Below are positions 1-14,759 of a stretch of DNA of 64,000 nt, one piece after another. The DNA comes from Epiperipatus broadwayi (lineage: Eukaryota; Onychophora; Udeonychophora; Euonychophora; Peripatidae): assembly GCA_028023455.1 (NCBI GenBank), contig JAQFVV010012442.1:374001-438000 (forward strand), written 5' to 3'. The notes beneath the pieces are model-generated. The model was not told the DNA's origin. It searched no databases and saw nothing but the letters and a program-made list of their open reading frames with translations. The stretch's first letter is position 1. Every line of letters starts with the position of its first letter. A program made the translations under genes and the position numbers.

Positions 1-1861
1 AATGAGGCAAATTATTAGAGAAAAGCTTAAAATGAACTTTAAAGGTGATAACCAAAAATAATGTGAGAAAAATTTTATTCAGATTTATTATAGTAAAAGA
101 GGAATAGAAGAGAAGGGTTTGAATATAAGGAATGTACTTATAATGCCCAAAGCCTATGACCATATATAAGGCAAAATTGAATCTTAAGAATTCATCCTTA
201 TTACTCAATGAAAGGATTAAGATATTAACTTAGTAATACCATAAAAAAATTAAGAATGCATGTATTAATTTATTTTTTATTTGTTTATAATGGTGGGAGA
301 AATGTAACCCAGTGCTTTTGGCACTTGGATTCATTTAATATTATTTCAGCAGAAAATCAGTGCTATTATAAAAAAAAAAAAAATAAAAAGATAAAATAAA
401 AATAGTAATTGGTTAGTAAAATGTGATATTCATTTACTTATACATGGTTTGTGTGAATAAATGATATATTCCCTAATGCAATATAACATGTTTTTTTTAA
501 AAGAACATGGATAATTTAATTAAGATATTGTTTATTAGAGCAAATTAATATAATGTAAAACAAATACAATAAACTGTAGGTAGTTTTTAGATGGCTAGAG
601 AAGAAAAGAAAATATCAAGGAAATAAGTTTAAGATCAACTTATTCTAAGGAAAAATAATTTCTGGTAAATTTATTTTAAGAAAATAATTTGTGTGTAATT
701 GAAATCACAGATGATTATTGTTGATTTGAATGTATTTATTCTTTTCATTATTAAACTTCTTTGAAATACATTTTAAATAATATTGAAAACTATATGATTG
801 TAATAAGTTTTTTTACCTCTTTTGATTATGTTATAATAAAATGATTCTTTTTTTTTCTTGGAAGAGGTCGATAGAGTTGAAAAGAACAACCAATTTCATA
901 CTCCAATCATTTTTTTTATAGATCGTCTGTCTTCCGCTCTTCAAAGATAGAACAGTGCTGTAATTTGGTAACACAATTTTTTAAGAATTTTGCAGAAATA
1001 AATGTATAATCTGAAGAAAGTTCTATTAAAAATGTGTTGCTGAACCCTTTGGTAAGATATATTGAATTTCTATGTCATCTTTCTATTTAAAACTTTCTAC
1101 ATTAAGTAATTGCCACGTGTTCAAAGTGGATTTTTTAAATAAAACCAAGAAAAATGAAGAAATCAGCTAAGAATATTAATCAATTTATCATTTTATCTAA
1201 ATTAAGGAAAACAAATATTTTGCAAGTGGAAAATAATTATTAAATGACTAATTATTCTTTATTGATATTTTCTTGGTGTCAGAGAAAATTAAGTAAAAGT
1301 AATATTAAAAAGAAAAGAAAGAAGAACTACAATCATTTTAGCACTTCTTTTGGGTATATCATCAACATTTTTAAATAATGCCATCTAATACATTGAAATA
1401 TATTTAATTCACAATTAACTGTCTAGATAAAATAATGATCATAATAAATAATATACCTGCATGTTTTTTTTTTAAAGGGAAAGAAAAACCCTCTTAAAAA
1501 AGTGAAATTAAATATGTGCATTATTAAAGGGAAAATTACTATTGGAAAATAAAATTCTAAGATTATGAACGAGAACTGAATATCTTTAATGAATTAAGAA
1601 TAAAATTAAATTATATATTATACTATACACAAGATGGAATTTGTATAATTTCATCCCTTATATAAATCAACTGCAGTTATTATCATACTAATCTATAGGA
1701 AAAAGTGTGCATTTTCCTCAATAAATAGGCTAGCTAATTATATGTATCGTCTTTAAAATAATATGTATGTTTATCATCATCGATGTAATCATATTCATTT
1801 GCTTTAGGATCCAAATTTGTATCAGTCTAATCCAATTGGGATTAAGGTTTGTTTCTACTAT
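1..1861. other. AT-rich non-coding region
   Basis: No open frame of note, no RNA gene and no recognisable element were found on either strand. The sequence is A/T-rich with short A and T homopolymers. It is probably intron, intergenic or very old repeat DNA. Confidence 0.6.
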
Positions 1862-2080
1862 TGTAACGGTCAGGTTTGTACATTTGCTCAACAGACTGAG
1901 AGTTCAAGCCAGAGAACCAAAAGCTGAATAAGTCGGGATAGTAATACCCTACGTCTGATCATACCTTAACTCTCTCACTCGTGCTTCCAAGTCAACCCAT
2001 CGCAAATGACATGCCTGAGGTTACACTCGATATCTCTTTGATCACGTTCCAGCAATAGCAAAGCAGTAAAACATGAGACA
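1862..2080 (-). mobile_element. Possible long terminal repeat (LTR) of a retrotransposon, minus orientation
   Basis: A 219-bp block, clearly richer in G+C than its surroundings. Read on the minus strand it starts TGTCTC and ends GTTACA, giving the TG...CA termini typical of LTRs. Directly upstream on the minus strand (2081-2092) is a purine-rich run, AATAAGGGGGGAA, where a polypurine tract would sit beside a 3' LTR. The five bases on either side do not match, so it is not a clean solo LTR. No second LTR copy and no gag-pol remnant was found next to it. The call rests only on termini, base composition and the purine tract. Confidence 0.35.
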
Positions 2081-2092
2081 TTCCCCCCTTAT
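2081..2092 (-). promoter_or_regulatory. Polypurine-tract-like run beside the possible LTR
   Basis: A run of six G residues flanked by A on the minus strand touches the putative LTR edge. In LTR retrotransposons such a tract primes plus-strand DNA synthesis just before the 3' LTR. It is suggestive only. Confidence 0.3.
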
Positions 2093-2252
2093 TACATATT
2101 CTATTATATACCTTAATTAGTGATTCATAAGATAATGAGCAAGTAATGAGACTGAGACAAATTTATATTTCATAAATTTAATATACAATTTAACAAATAC
2201 TATAGCATAGCAAGTGGTGTACAGCTAGCTCACATGCAAGTGAGTGAACACT

Positions 2253-2449
2253 AGGGTTATAAAATAATATTACAAAGCCATGAGTAGATTCTCATGGTTA
2301 GAAAACAATATTTTTACAAAGCATTCAGTGTGTTCTCAGGGTATGAAATAATATTACCAAGCAATGAATAGATTCTCATGGTTATAAAACAATATTACAA
2401 AGCATGGAGTATGTTCTCAGGGTATAAAATAATATTACAAAGCAATGGA
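2253..2449. repeat. Tandem repeat, about 41-bp units in an alternating A-B pattern
   Basis: Five imperfect units at about 2253, 2294, 2338, 2378 and 2419 each carry an AATATTACAAAGCA-like core. Units 1, 3 and 5 begin AGGGTATAAAATAAT; units 2 and 4 begin ATGGTTATAAAACAAT. The block is therefore a two-unit higher-order repeat of about 84 bp. The last unit is truncated. Confidence 0.8.
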
Positions 2450-2948
2450 CTTTTTAATAAGCTTATGTCATCTTTCATGTTCTAATTCACACTATGTTTT
2501 ATATATTTGAAATCGGTTATAATTAGCCAGCTAGAGTGATCGATTTATTGATAAATGATGAAGATTATATGGTCTAAGATATTATAAATACTAAGTTTAA
2601 GATTATATTATTAATATATCAAATCATATTATAGACATTTGCGTGATATATAATTGTTATACAGATAAACACATTAACTCTGATTCTAGTTCGGATCAAC
2701 GCCGAAATTACTTTCTAGGGAAAATGAACTGAAATGTGGTGGCAGTTGAACGTCAGATTCTAGGGCGTTAGAAACTACAGTATCAGATAAGTGCGACTCG
2801 AATGCATTCTTAATGGGGTTTATTACATAGTAAACGGTTCCCTAACCGATCTGCTTGCTATAATGGAAGAGGCCTTTTAATTCAATGAACAGAAGATTGG
2901 CTTATGAGCCCTTTGGAAACGCTTTGGTTCCATTAAGTATGAATAATT

Positions 2949-3032
2949 GTCACATTTGCCTAAACTTTCGAGGCGTGACTTAATGAAATACGAAGAAAAT
3001 GTCACCGTTGCCTAAACTTTCGAGGCGTGACT
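2949..3032. repeat. Two direct 32-bp repeats, 52 bp apart
   Basis: Positions 2949-2980 and 3001-3032 match at 30 of 32 bases and share the uninterrupted core GCCTAAACTTTCGAGGCG. They are richer in CpG than the surrounding DNA. No function is recognised. Confidence 0.8.
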
Positions 3033-3339
3033 GGACGTGGAACAATCTTGAGATGGGCCCTTATAGACATAGCAAGTAGAAATGCATATTTATGCAAATT
3101 AGCAATACATTCGCAACGCTAGATTAATATTTTATAAATTAATTACGCCAAAATCTTAGCTTCTTCAGTGCTACTACCACCGGTCAAGTTCATAAATGAG
3201 ATTATTAAATTATAAAATGATGGCGATAATGAGAATCTGATTTAAGGTTTTTCTGCATAGCTACTTATAGAACTGGGAACATTAGTTATATAGTATAACT
3301 AGATCTAATATCAAACGGATTGTTAAATAATAAAATGTG

Positions 3340-3790
3340 AGTTATAAAATAGCTCACGCAAATTTTGATGTTTAAATAAATTACACATCTTAAATAATTC
3401 GTCAAAATAGACCTTACTAATAATGAAAAATGGGTTTTAACTAACGAATGCAAATCTATATTTTAAATAGCTTGCGTGAAATATACTTTTTCAGATAACT
3501 GGCAAAATACATATTTTAAATCATTTACGCAAATATAATTCTTAAATAACTTGGGCAAAATCTGCGTTTTAAATAGCATACGCAATATATACGTTTTAAC
3601 TAACTTTAGCAACATTTTCATTTTATATAACTTTAGAAAAGATGCGTTTTAAATAATAGACGCTAAATATACCTTTTAAATAACTTTAGCAAAACATTTT
3701 CATTTTCAATTAACTTGAGAAAAAGATGCGTTTTAAATAATATAAGCAAATATACATTTTAAAATAAGTTTATCAAAAGATTTTAAATAA
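3340..3790. repeat. Degenerate tandem array with a period near 35-40 bp
   Basis: The phrase TTTTAAATAACTT..GCAAAATATAC recurs about a dozen times with substitutions and small indels. It is an old minisatellite-like array. No open frame runs through it. Confidence 0.65.
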
Positions 3791-4250
3791 CTTGTTCGGG
3801 CATTATAAATATCGATTCACTCTATCACATATAATTCAGAAAAGAGTCTTGACTATATTCTTTATATCGCAATACTCTGATATGATAAAAGAGATTACTC
3901 ACTCCCCTCCCCCCAATAATTTATTAACACACAAGACTCCATTCTGATAAAAACACAGCATAAATCAATTAACATGAACTTAAAACTATAGATAGATGAC
4001 ATAAGAATAAATTGCATAAACAATCAATAAGATTTATAATTTAGAAATGAATTTCTTGTATAGTTTTAATAGAAACTAGATGTTTAGGACTACTTAAAAT
4101 TATTAATGATCAAGCAAGAATTTGAAGAGTGTTCTAAGATTTAAACAGATTTAAGATAAACATTTTAAGATAAATATTTTAAATGAACATTTAGAGAATA
4201 TAATTGATTATGTGATTTAGTTAGCTAGCTTTCATTTAGAGTACGTTTTA
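3791..4250. other. AT-rich spacer with a C-rich run
   Basis: Nothing coding was seen. A CCCCTCCCCCC run lies at about 3904-3914, but no LTR-like boundary could be supported beside it. Confidence 0.5.
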
Positions 4251-4770
4251 GTTATGAAACTTAATATGTCAGAAAGGCTTTACCGGCAAAGTTTTTTTTA
4301 AGGCATTGTTTCCATGTGCTTCTCACTATATTCAGTCAGGCTGGGCTTCTCTTAGGTTTTAGTCTGGATGTAACTTTGCAAATTTATGTCTGTGGCAGCT
4401 TTCCCCATTTCTCTGGTCAGGCACTCTCTGATCTCTCGGGTACATCTTCTTTCTTACAGTGATGGGCATGGTGGAGGTTTTCTGTCATCGGTAGCCGCTC
4501 GTGGAAGAGCAAACGGCTGTCTCCTTGTCTCTAGACCACTGTCATCTTTGGAGCAGCTTTGATGGTAGCTTTTGAAGATTTAGCTTTTTTTTTTTAACAG
4601 CAGCAACAGTTCTTATTTAACTTCAGCTCTGGTCACAGCAACAGCAAAAATTAACACGGATTGTGATAGATAGGTGGAAGAGGTTTGATTAGAGGCTTTG
4701 GTGGCTATTTGGGCCCCTTTTTATGCTATATTTTTGACAGTGGTAACCTCCTACTTTGAGTCATGCCACA
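4251..4770. other. GC-richer block of unknown origin
   Basis: About 500 bp with clearly more G+C than its surroundings, including a GGTAGCCGCTCGTGGAAGAG stretch and a T11 run near 4587. All frames contain stops. The composition suggests an inserted repeat or decayed element, but the family is not recognised. Confidence 0.4.
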
Positions 4771-6419
4771 TCACAAGATGACTAGTTCAAACTAGCCTTT
4801 AACCAAATATCCAGTTAGTAAAAATATTTAGTATATCTAAATCTGGACATGGAAAGGCTCTATTGTTTTAATTGACGTGTTTTAAAAGATATATTTTTAA
4901 GAGAATGGTCACAGGCAATTTCTATAGATTTTGTAGATTTATGCCTGACTGAATATTATAATTGGTCTTGGTTATAATTTTTAAATAGGTCAAATTTTGG
5001 CCAAAGATTTATTTTTAGAATGAAATGTTAAAACTGATAAAACTTTCTGCTTGTAATTTTAAGCAAACAAAAGAATTGAAAATTATCTAACTTGGAAAAT
5101 ATTCAAAATGAATACTGACTTAAATAATTATTTAGAAAGAATATTGAAAAATAAGTAATATTATAAATTTAAACTTATTATGCTATGATATAGATAAATT
5201 TTAATTATAGTTATGTTTATTCAGTTTTAACAAATCGAACAGACTATGCTTGTATATAAATATTTGAGATTGTAATTTTATATTAACGGGACGATTATAT
5301 ACGCACATACTCGCAATATTATAAGCAATAAGCAAAGTTTTTAAAATTTAAGAAATACACGCCATCTGAGTACAACAAATACATACTATTATCTTTGATA
5401 ATAGGTGAAACAGGTGTAACCGTTTCACTATATTTTTACATGCTTATTCGTATAATTATTAAGTAAAAGAAAACTTTAAAAAAAATATGTTTATTATTTT
5501 TAGTGCTTTGTACAATGTGATCGGATGAAAACTCTTCAACAGGACAAACAGCTCAGCAAAGAAATAGTTCTGCCAATGAGATAATGGATATTTGTTTATT
5601 TAATATTTTTAAACAGAAAAACTAATTGGTAAAATTTTTATTTTTGTGTTATAATATCAATGTATGTTAGGATTTATATCTGTCACGTAATATTTTAATG
5701 ATCTGGTAATGATAAGTGTATATCTTACTATCATCACTCTGGGTTAATTTTGTATTTAATATGAAGTAAAATCTATAAGATATATCTGATTTATTACATG
5801 CTACTGGAAATATGAACTTTGCATGTTAAGTACTTAAAAGAAAAAAAAAATGTTTTATATTTATTTAACAGGTGAAATAAATATTGTAATTTATCAGAAG
5901 TAACTGTAACAAAAAATGATATAACAAGATATTTCTTGTTTAAAGTTTGAACAGAATTTATATTATATTAATTAAGTAATTTAGTAAAAGCTATTCTTTA
6001 ATAACACATCCACTTTATTTAGTTTAAGCTAATAAGCTACATATTGCTTTTAAATTTTCCTTCATTAGAATTAAATTTATTATACTTTTCTATATTTTAA
6101 ATTCATTGGTTTCAGATATTGATTGAAGTATACATTTAAGATAGGTTTATTCTTATTAGTGTGTTTTACTATCTTGTCTAAGTGTAGCGTTGGTATATGC
6201 TAATCTCAGCATATTTTAATACTTTTAATGCATTTTATTTGGTGGAATGAAAATGATCTACCCAAAATACTTTATTTTTCCATGAGAAGAATAGTTTTTG
6301 ATATAAGGTGATGGTATGTTCGATAGTCCATGTGATCGATTCTCATGAATAGAACAATCCATAGTAGATATAATATTTAGTATACTTAAGGTATTTTAAA
6401 TCACAAAAGATGATTATAT
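4771..6419. other. AT-rich non-coding region
   Basis: No gene, RNA or clear repeat structure was seen on either strand. Confidence 0.55.
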
Positions 6420-8275
6420 TTTAGTTCATGTTCATTTCTGTTGGAGGTGTGATAGAGTCCACCACTAGACATTTTATGCCTGAGTAATAGGCAAGAAACA
6501 ACCAAATGCTTCAGTGTAGTAGTTTTCTCTGCAGACTTTAGTTATTATTCTTCATTCCTCATGTGAATTTAAAAATAGTTCCACCATAGAAGGTGTTGAT
6601 TATTGTGCTACCGAACCTTGCTGGTAGTTCACAAGCAAACCAATTGAGAAAGTTAATTTAAAATTACGTATTTTAATACGCTTATGTATTGAGGGAATGT
6701 TCAAACACAATATTTAATATTAATCAAAAGTTAAGAAATATTCTTAACGTGCATTAAAACATTTATAATGAAAATATTTATCATAATGTAGATGGACTTT
6801 GGGTTAAGCATGAAATGGTGAGTGGGACTTCTAATCAATGACCCATAAATGGTAATAAGTAATTGAATTATAAACCATAATTTAATTAACTTTATTAGTA
6901 ATAGAGTTAATATTTTAAAAACGAATGTATTGAACACATTTTATTAAAGTACACAAATCATAGATAATTATTTTGCGTACTTCAAATCATAATATTATTA
7001 AATAAATAAAACAAAAGTAGTTAGTCAATAACTAGTGTTGGTAAATCAGATTCATGTTTCAGCAAGTTAATCCAATGCAATAGCGGGACATTCAACATGC
7101 ATTGATTTATAATTTTAATTTGTACCCAAATAGTAGACAGATTAATGTTGATTTGTTTCGTATCAATGTGATATTAGTTAATAAATTTGTATATTTTGTT
7201 TAGTTTTATTGGTAATAAATTATAATCTTGTCAATTTTTGTTGCGAATTCATTCCTTTATATGCTAAATATATGTGTGTTTGCACAATATTTGCAAAACA
7301 TTTGCTTGAGTCTGAAATCATTTTAAACTCTCAAAAGCTTAATATACCTGATAGATAAACTTACGCAGATCTGAATATTTCATTTCATTTTATTTTAATG
7401 ATAATTATTTATTGAATTGCAAACTTCAGACTTAACATTATGTAATTGTAAAAAGGAATTTATTTCCAAGTTATTAACCCTCACTGCACATTATTTCAGT
7501 TACATTTAGTCAAATTGTTGAAATAATTAATTTTAGTTAATTTATTATGCTGTTATGGATGATGGAAGGATACAAAAAGCACACTTGTATTTCTATTATT
7601 ATAGCTGAGAATCTGGATAAAAGGCTGTATTATTCAAAATTTATGTAATTATTTATGTCATTGTTCATCATATTTATCATCCTTTTAAATAATATAGTAG
7701 TTGTTATGATATGTGAGGACACATTGACTTTGAAGTAAAGTGAATGTTTCCTATAGCCTACCACAATACCAGTTATATGTGACAGCACAGTATTGTATAT
7801 TATTTTCCTAAATTAAACAAAGAAACCCTGAGATTATTATTGCCATTATAATTATTCTTTATTTAAAAAAAATGATCTATTATTATTGATATTACAATTA
7901 TGGTGTGGCTTAAAATAGTTTAATTTTCTATTGTGCTATAAGAAAGGTATTTTCAGATCATATTGGCAAATGATTTACATAATGTATATATATTTTTAGA
8001 AACATTAACAAGAACATGAACAGTTCTCATTATTGTTTAAAAGTGTAAATACTTATAGCTCAGAGAATGTGTTTTTGATAAAGAGAGGAAGTTATTTTAT
8101 TCTAAATTATTAATTAGGGTAATGATGACAGTTTTCTCTCTCTTCCCAATATATTTATTTTTCTGATGATAATTTATTTTATGATTTTAATTTCTCTCTT
8201 TATCTTAACTGCATATCTCTGCAGCTAAATTGTTTTATAACTAACCGACCACTGAGCTAGGTCTAGTATACACAT
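6420..8275 (+). repeat. Diverged dispersed repeat 'D', copy 1
   Basis: Blocks in this stretch recur in the same order and orientation at about 14760-16830. The clearest match is 8041-8270 with 16619-16830: both contain TTATAGCTCAGAGAATGTGT, a TCTAAATTATT segment and a CACTGAGCT segment near the end. Weaker anchors are TTCCACCATAGAAGGTG (about 6579) and CACTGCACATTATTT (about 7482). No coding capacity remains. It may be an old non-autonomous element or a local duplication. Confidence 0.5.
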
Positions 8276-8949
8276 TGGCGCATGTGCATGTCACTGGGTA
8301 TACTTTATAAATACTTTATTTAGGTTAGAAATGAATGATCATCGATATTATATATAGAGGATCATCTCACCAACACTAACAATATACTTTATTAGGATAG
8401 ATTCGTTAATATAGTTAGAAACTCTTAAATTGGGTTAGAAAGGGCCGCCCAACTATAGGGGCAATCGATGTATTTAGCCAGAAGCATAATCTAATATTTA
8501 TATATATTGGATTAGAATATATATATATATATATATATCAGAAAATGCTATTTAACTATTTGTATATTATTTTTATCATATGTAAAAGACTAACTATATT
8601 TAATTCTTTTAAATTCCAAAAATATTAACTCTGAAAGCATTTTTTTTTTAAAAAACTGCTATTTACTGTTTTCTATATATTACTTCATAAGAACAAAAAA
8701 AACTCCTCCAGCAATACATGCCTTACTAACAAAAACTGTTCCCCACCTACTAAATCTAGCCTCTTACATATGAAATATCCCTCAATTGTCTAAACAAATT
8801 TTCACATGAGCTTAATTAATACTCGCAGCCCTACATTGGCTGTGCGGAAAATTAATTACCTATGTACTGGACACTCAATCTATCCTTGATCTTAGAGGGA
8901 AGACACCAGATTGCTACGTATCTGCAAAATTTATTTCCTGTGATCAAAA
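8276..8949. other. AT-rich spacer with short (AT)n
   Basis: A short (AT)n run lies at about 8517-8539. No coding or RNA feature can be supported. Confidence 0.5.
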
Positions 8950-10920
8950 ATGGATGAGGATGATGGTTTATGCCAACTAGTCAAAGGCAGAAAGCAAGAG
9001 CTTGAGAATATTGTTCAGACAATTGAGAAATAAAAGCACAAAGACAAATGTCAACAAAATTACATTAACACACTTTTTACAATTCATTTACGACAAATAT
9101 AAATTATAAAGTAAAAGTTAATAATACAATAATAGGGTTATATCAGGTGTGTACCAGAAATAATAAAATCCAATGCTCTGACAAACAGACTAATTTTCTA
9201 ATAGTGAACTAGAAAAGAATGGAATAAATTTCTTTCATCTGACAATTCAACTACAACACTGGTTTCCTTATTCAAAGATATGAAAACAATACATTCTTGA
9301 AATAAATGAATACATCAGAGTATAAATTATAAAACTGGAGAGAATTTACATCTCCAATTTAATGAAATAATAAAATTAGAAAATACTCCAATGTAAATGA
9401 TTTCAAATTAATAAATTATTAAATAGATGATTTAAAGAAAGCAGACATTTAAAACTGGTGAATCATCAACAAAACGATTGGCCAAAACTACACTGAGTAC
9501 AATAATTAAAGGTCTCATAGGAGACAAGTAACTAATTGTAAAACTAGTTTTGTCTGCCCAACCATTTTAAGAAAGTGTAATAATAAAAATCCACAGTACA
9601 AATTTAAAGAAATTTCTAAATGATAAAATAAATATAGTAAACAAAATATTAAACTTTGACCAAGGTTTTTATAAATTGAATTATCAGAGAGTGCATGTGA
9701 AATAAAAATATGAAAATATTAAATGCCTTAGTAGAAAGAAATGTTCTATCACCTAGAATTTAAATGGAAAATTTGGAGTATCTTTCTGCTAGAGGTTCAC
9801 CCCAAGCAATTCCATTCATTTTATCAAGATTTAAGATAAAAAATGAAGCATGTGAAAAACTAACTGGACAGTGCAGACACACTTTAATTAGTCCAGAAAA
9901 GAAACATCGGAACTAAGAATGTCATAAATCTGCAAAACCCTCTTGGACAAGTACATTCAAACTAACCGATGTTAGTCTCACACACAAACAAAAGATATTA
10001 TGGACTATGTGATGTGAGCTATGGAAAATAAAATCTCTACCAAGAAAAACAGAACAGTACACAATAAACTGTCAGCCAAAAGATTTTGCCGTTTGCAAAA
10101 AGTGCAAACTCAGTAAATTTAAATCAATTATTGAAACCTAAATTAGGGACAGTAAATCACTACAGGTGAACAAATTAAAATTATGATAACAGCTGTAGTA
10201 TTGGGAAAGAGTCTTATATATAAATAAAGATGTATTAAGCATATAAAATATAAACTCACTAGACACTCTCTGATAAATAAAATTGCACACAACCTTGGAA
10301 TCGTAAAGCTAAAATTCCAAGACATATTATTAATACAATGAAAAGCAAATAACTTAATAAATAGGCAGTTAAATAATTATTAAGATTTCAGAATTATTTT
10401 TAGTTTGAGTTATTTAACTAAGGAATATACCCTGGAAAGAATAAAACAAAATATTTACTTCACTGTAAAACAAAGGTTGGCTACTTACCAAGAGTGTGCA
10501 CTTTTATTTAATTTCATATTTCATGTGTTTTATTTTTTTACTGTGGCAAGCATAGAGACACATTGTGGGGACCAGTTTATTTTAGATATTCATAGCATGA
10601 CTGATGAAGAGTTGGAAATCAAGAATTCATCCTTTGGTTAATTTAGCAAGTTATATTGTTGATTACAAAATGTAAAGTAGTATATTTTGACATCTTGTGA
10701 ATAAAAAAGTCTTTTAACAACTGCAAATATTTAAAAGAAATTAAATGTCCGAAGTGCTACCAATATGGTATGAATCTCTGCAGGCTATAATCAAAGTGTG
10801 AAAATGAATTCTGAATCTCACTTTGAAGCAGCATGTTAGCCAAGAAGAAAAACAAAACACTTGTCCCAAATTTGGTGGAATTATTTATACTAACACTATA
10901 TTCCCATGTAAACTTTTCTT
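8950..10920 (+). pseudogene. Decayed retrotransposon gag/ORF1-like region with CCHC remnants
   Basis: A short ORF begins at the ATG at 8950 (acidic start MDEDDGLCQL, followed by a helical, charged segment) and stops after about 29 codons. Near 10744-10916 three zinc-finger-like pieces appear in a row, in frames broken by stops: CPKCYQYGMNLC (a CCHC with the His position mutated to Met), then a degraded KCENEF..HFEAAC piece, then TCPKFGGIIYTNTIFPC. The order and spacing resemble the triple-knuckle gag of Jockey/CR1-type LINEs (family knowledge). The sequence between is too decayed to align. A 78-codon open stretch at 10405-10641 starts at TTG rather than ATG and is probably part of this debris. 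No endonuclease or reverse transcriptase follows. Confidence 0.45.
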
Positions 10921-11208
10921 GTTTTCAAATTTCACACCTTAAGACAGGGCAAATTTCAATTTCCCACTTAAACTAATTAAGGAATTTTGTCCATGGATTT
11001 TTTTAAAACAAAACTGCATCAGAAAATGAAATCTCCACTTTTAGAATTAAATTAGAAATGATTAAAATAAAAGAGACATGAATGTACTTAACAAGTTTGC
11101 ATGTTAAATAAAACCAAGCAGTAACAGAAAACTAATTAAAATCAATTTTACATAAAAAAATAAAATGATATATTTTAAACATAAACAAGTATATGTGTTA
11201 ATTTAGTA

Positions 11209-11590
11209 CTGCCCTCTGTGAACTAATATATAAATACATTAGAGTTCGTATTTCAAAATACCAGGTCAAAATGATACCACTTTAACCTGTCTGCTATATG
11301 ATGTTATATATTGAAATACGAACCAACTCAAACAAAGTACTTGAAATTTTAGGTGGTTTAAAGATTAAAATTACTAAAGTTTAGTTAGTCTTTATATAAT
11401 AAGGGTAAAACATGTTTGTTTGTAGCAAAAATTAAGATTGTTGCTAGCAAAAATTTTAAGTTTTTTGTGTGAGTTGGTTCGTATTTCAATATATAACATC
11501 ATATAGCAGACAGGTCAAAGTAGTATCATTGGATCTTCTATTTTAAAATACAAACTCTAATTTATTTATATATCAGTTCACAGAGGGAAG
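11209..11590. mobile_element. 382-bp MITE-like element with long terminal inverted repeats and TA target duplication
   Basis: The left end CTGCCCTCTGTGAACT and the reverse complement of the right end CTTCCCTCTGTGAACT match at 15 of 16 bases. The similarity continues inward for about 125 bp, including a nearly perfect 50-bp block ending in ATACGAACCAACTCA. TA dinucleotides at 11207-11208 and 11591-11592 flank the ends. The arms also contain smaller inverted copies of a TTCGTATTTCAA motif. TA target duplication with long inverted repeats and no ORF fits a Tc1/mariner-type non-autonomous element (family knowledge). Confidence 0.8.
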
Positions 11591-11717
11591 TAATGGGTGT
11601 CTTAACCATGTCGGATGATTCAATTGCTTAATATTTGTACATTTATTTCAGTATAGCATTATGCACTCTCTTATCAGTAAGTCAGAGAATATAATATGAA
11701 TATATATTTCACTTTCA

Positions 11718-12180
11718 AAACCTTTTAACATTGTTAAAACTTTTAATTCTAATTTAGATTTTAGCATTGTTTGAACTTCTTATAAATAATGAGAAAGTGT
11801 GAATGAGTTAGTACAGTTCATTCCCAATCTCTTTGTATATAAAAACAATTTGACTGTTGGAAAAAAAAATGAAAGTCAACAACAATTTCATTCAAAAATA
11901 ATAAATTTGAATTGTTGATTCTAATCAGATTGTGATTAGTTTTAATATAGATAATATATTATCAATATGTTTTTATCATACAAATTCTTTTAACATTCTT
12001 AAAAGTTTTAAATGCAAATTAGATCACAATATTATTTGAAGGTCTTATAATTAGTGAGAAAGTGAGAATAAGTTAGTAAAGTATATTAAAACAAGTTGAC
12101 TGTTAGTAAAAAAATTAAAAGTGAATTTTTGAAATTGAATTTTAATTAAAGCTTTTTTAAAGTTTTAGTGAATTTTTCTA
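11718..12180. repeat. Two-copy direct repeat, period about 265 bp
   Basis: CTTTTAACATTSTTAAAA recurs at 11722 and 11987. It is followed in both copies by a TTAGAT segment, a TTATAA..AGTGAGAAAGTG segment, and TTGACTGTT with a run of A. Copies are diverged by substitutions and small indels. No coding potential. Confidence 0.6.
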
Positions 12181-12220
12181 CAGAAACACTCAATTCATTT
12201 ACTACATGGACGTTTTGTCC

Positions 12221-12223
<3 letters not shown>

Positions 12224-12307
<84 letters not shown>
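12224..12307. repeat. (AT)n microsatellite
   Basis: Uninterrupted AT dinucleotide array of about 84 bp. Confidence 0.97.
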
Positions 12308-14277
<1,970 letters not shown>

Positions 14278-14759
14278 TTTATTTTATATGAAAAAAAACA
14301 TAATGTTTTATTAAAGTGTGTAGATATTTTTATTACACACAGGTAAATTTAAATATATTGGTGAAGTGTTTGATTTAAAGTTGTCTATCCTTTTGTAATT
14401 TTAAGGGCAAACAACTGTTACATATGTATTATCAGAAGTTTAATATTTAACATAATTTGCATTATGTATTGTTCTGAGAATGAATTTTGTCATCATATCG
14501 ATGCATCAGTCTGGCCACTATAATTTCATTGATATCAATTATGCTCATTGTTCATGGGTATATTCCTTATCTTATTCAAATATTTACTATGACATTTTAA
14601 GGTTTTTATAGTCGTTTTGACTAATACTTTTCTGTGTGTTTCGAATATTGTGTAATGTGTGGAGTTCAGTGTTGAAATAAGCTATTAATTTTTATTATTA
14701 GTGATAAACATGTATCTTTCCATTGTTAGAATTAGTTATGCATAACTTAGTTAGCTAGA

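Noticed and set aside
3904-3914. Second polypurine tract marking another LTR
   Set aside because: No LTR-like termini or repeated copy was found at either side.
6731-6937. 68-codon minus-strand ORF of hydrophobic composition
   Set aside because: AT-rich chance ORF without a domain; lies inside repeat D.
10143-10325. 60-codon minus-strand ORF with membrane-like composition
   Set aside because: Hydrophobic composition is expected from T-rich DNA; no other support.
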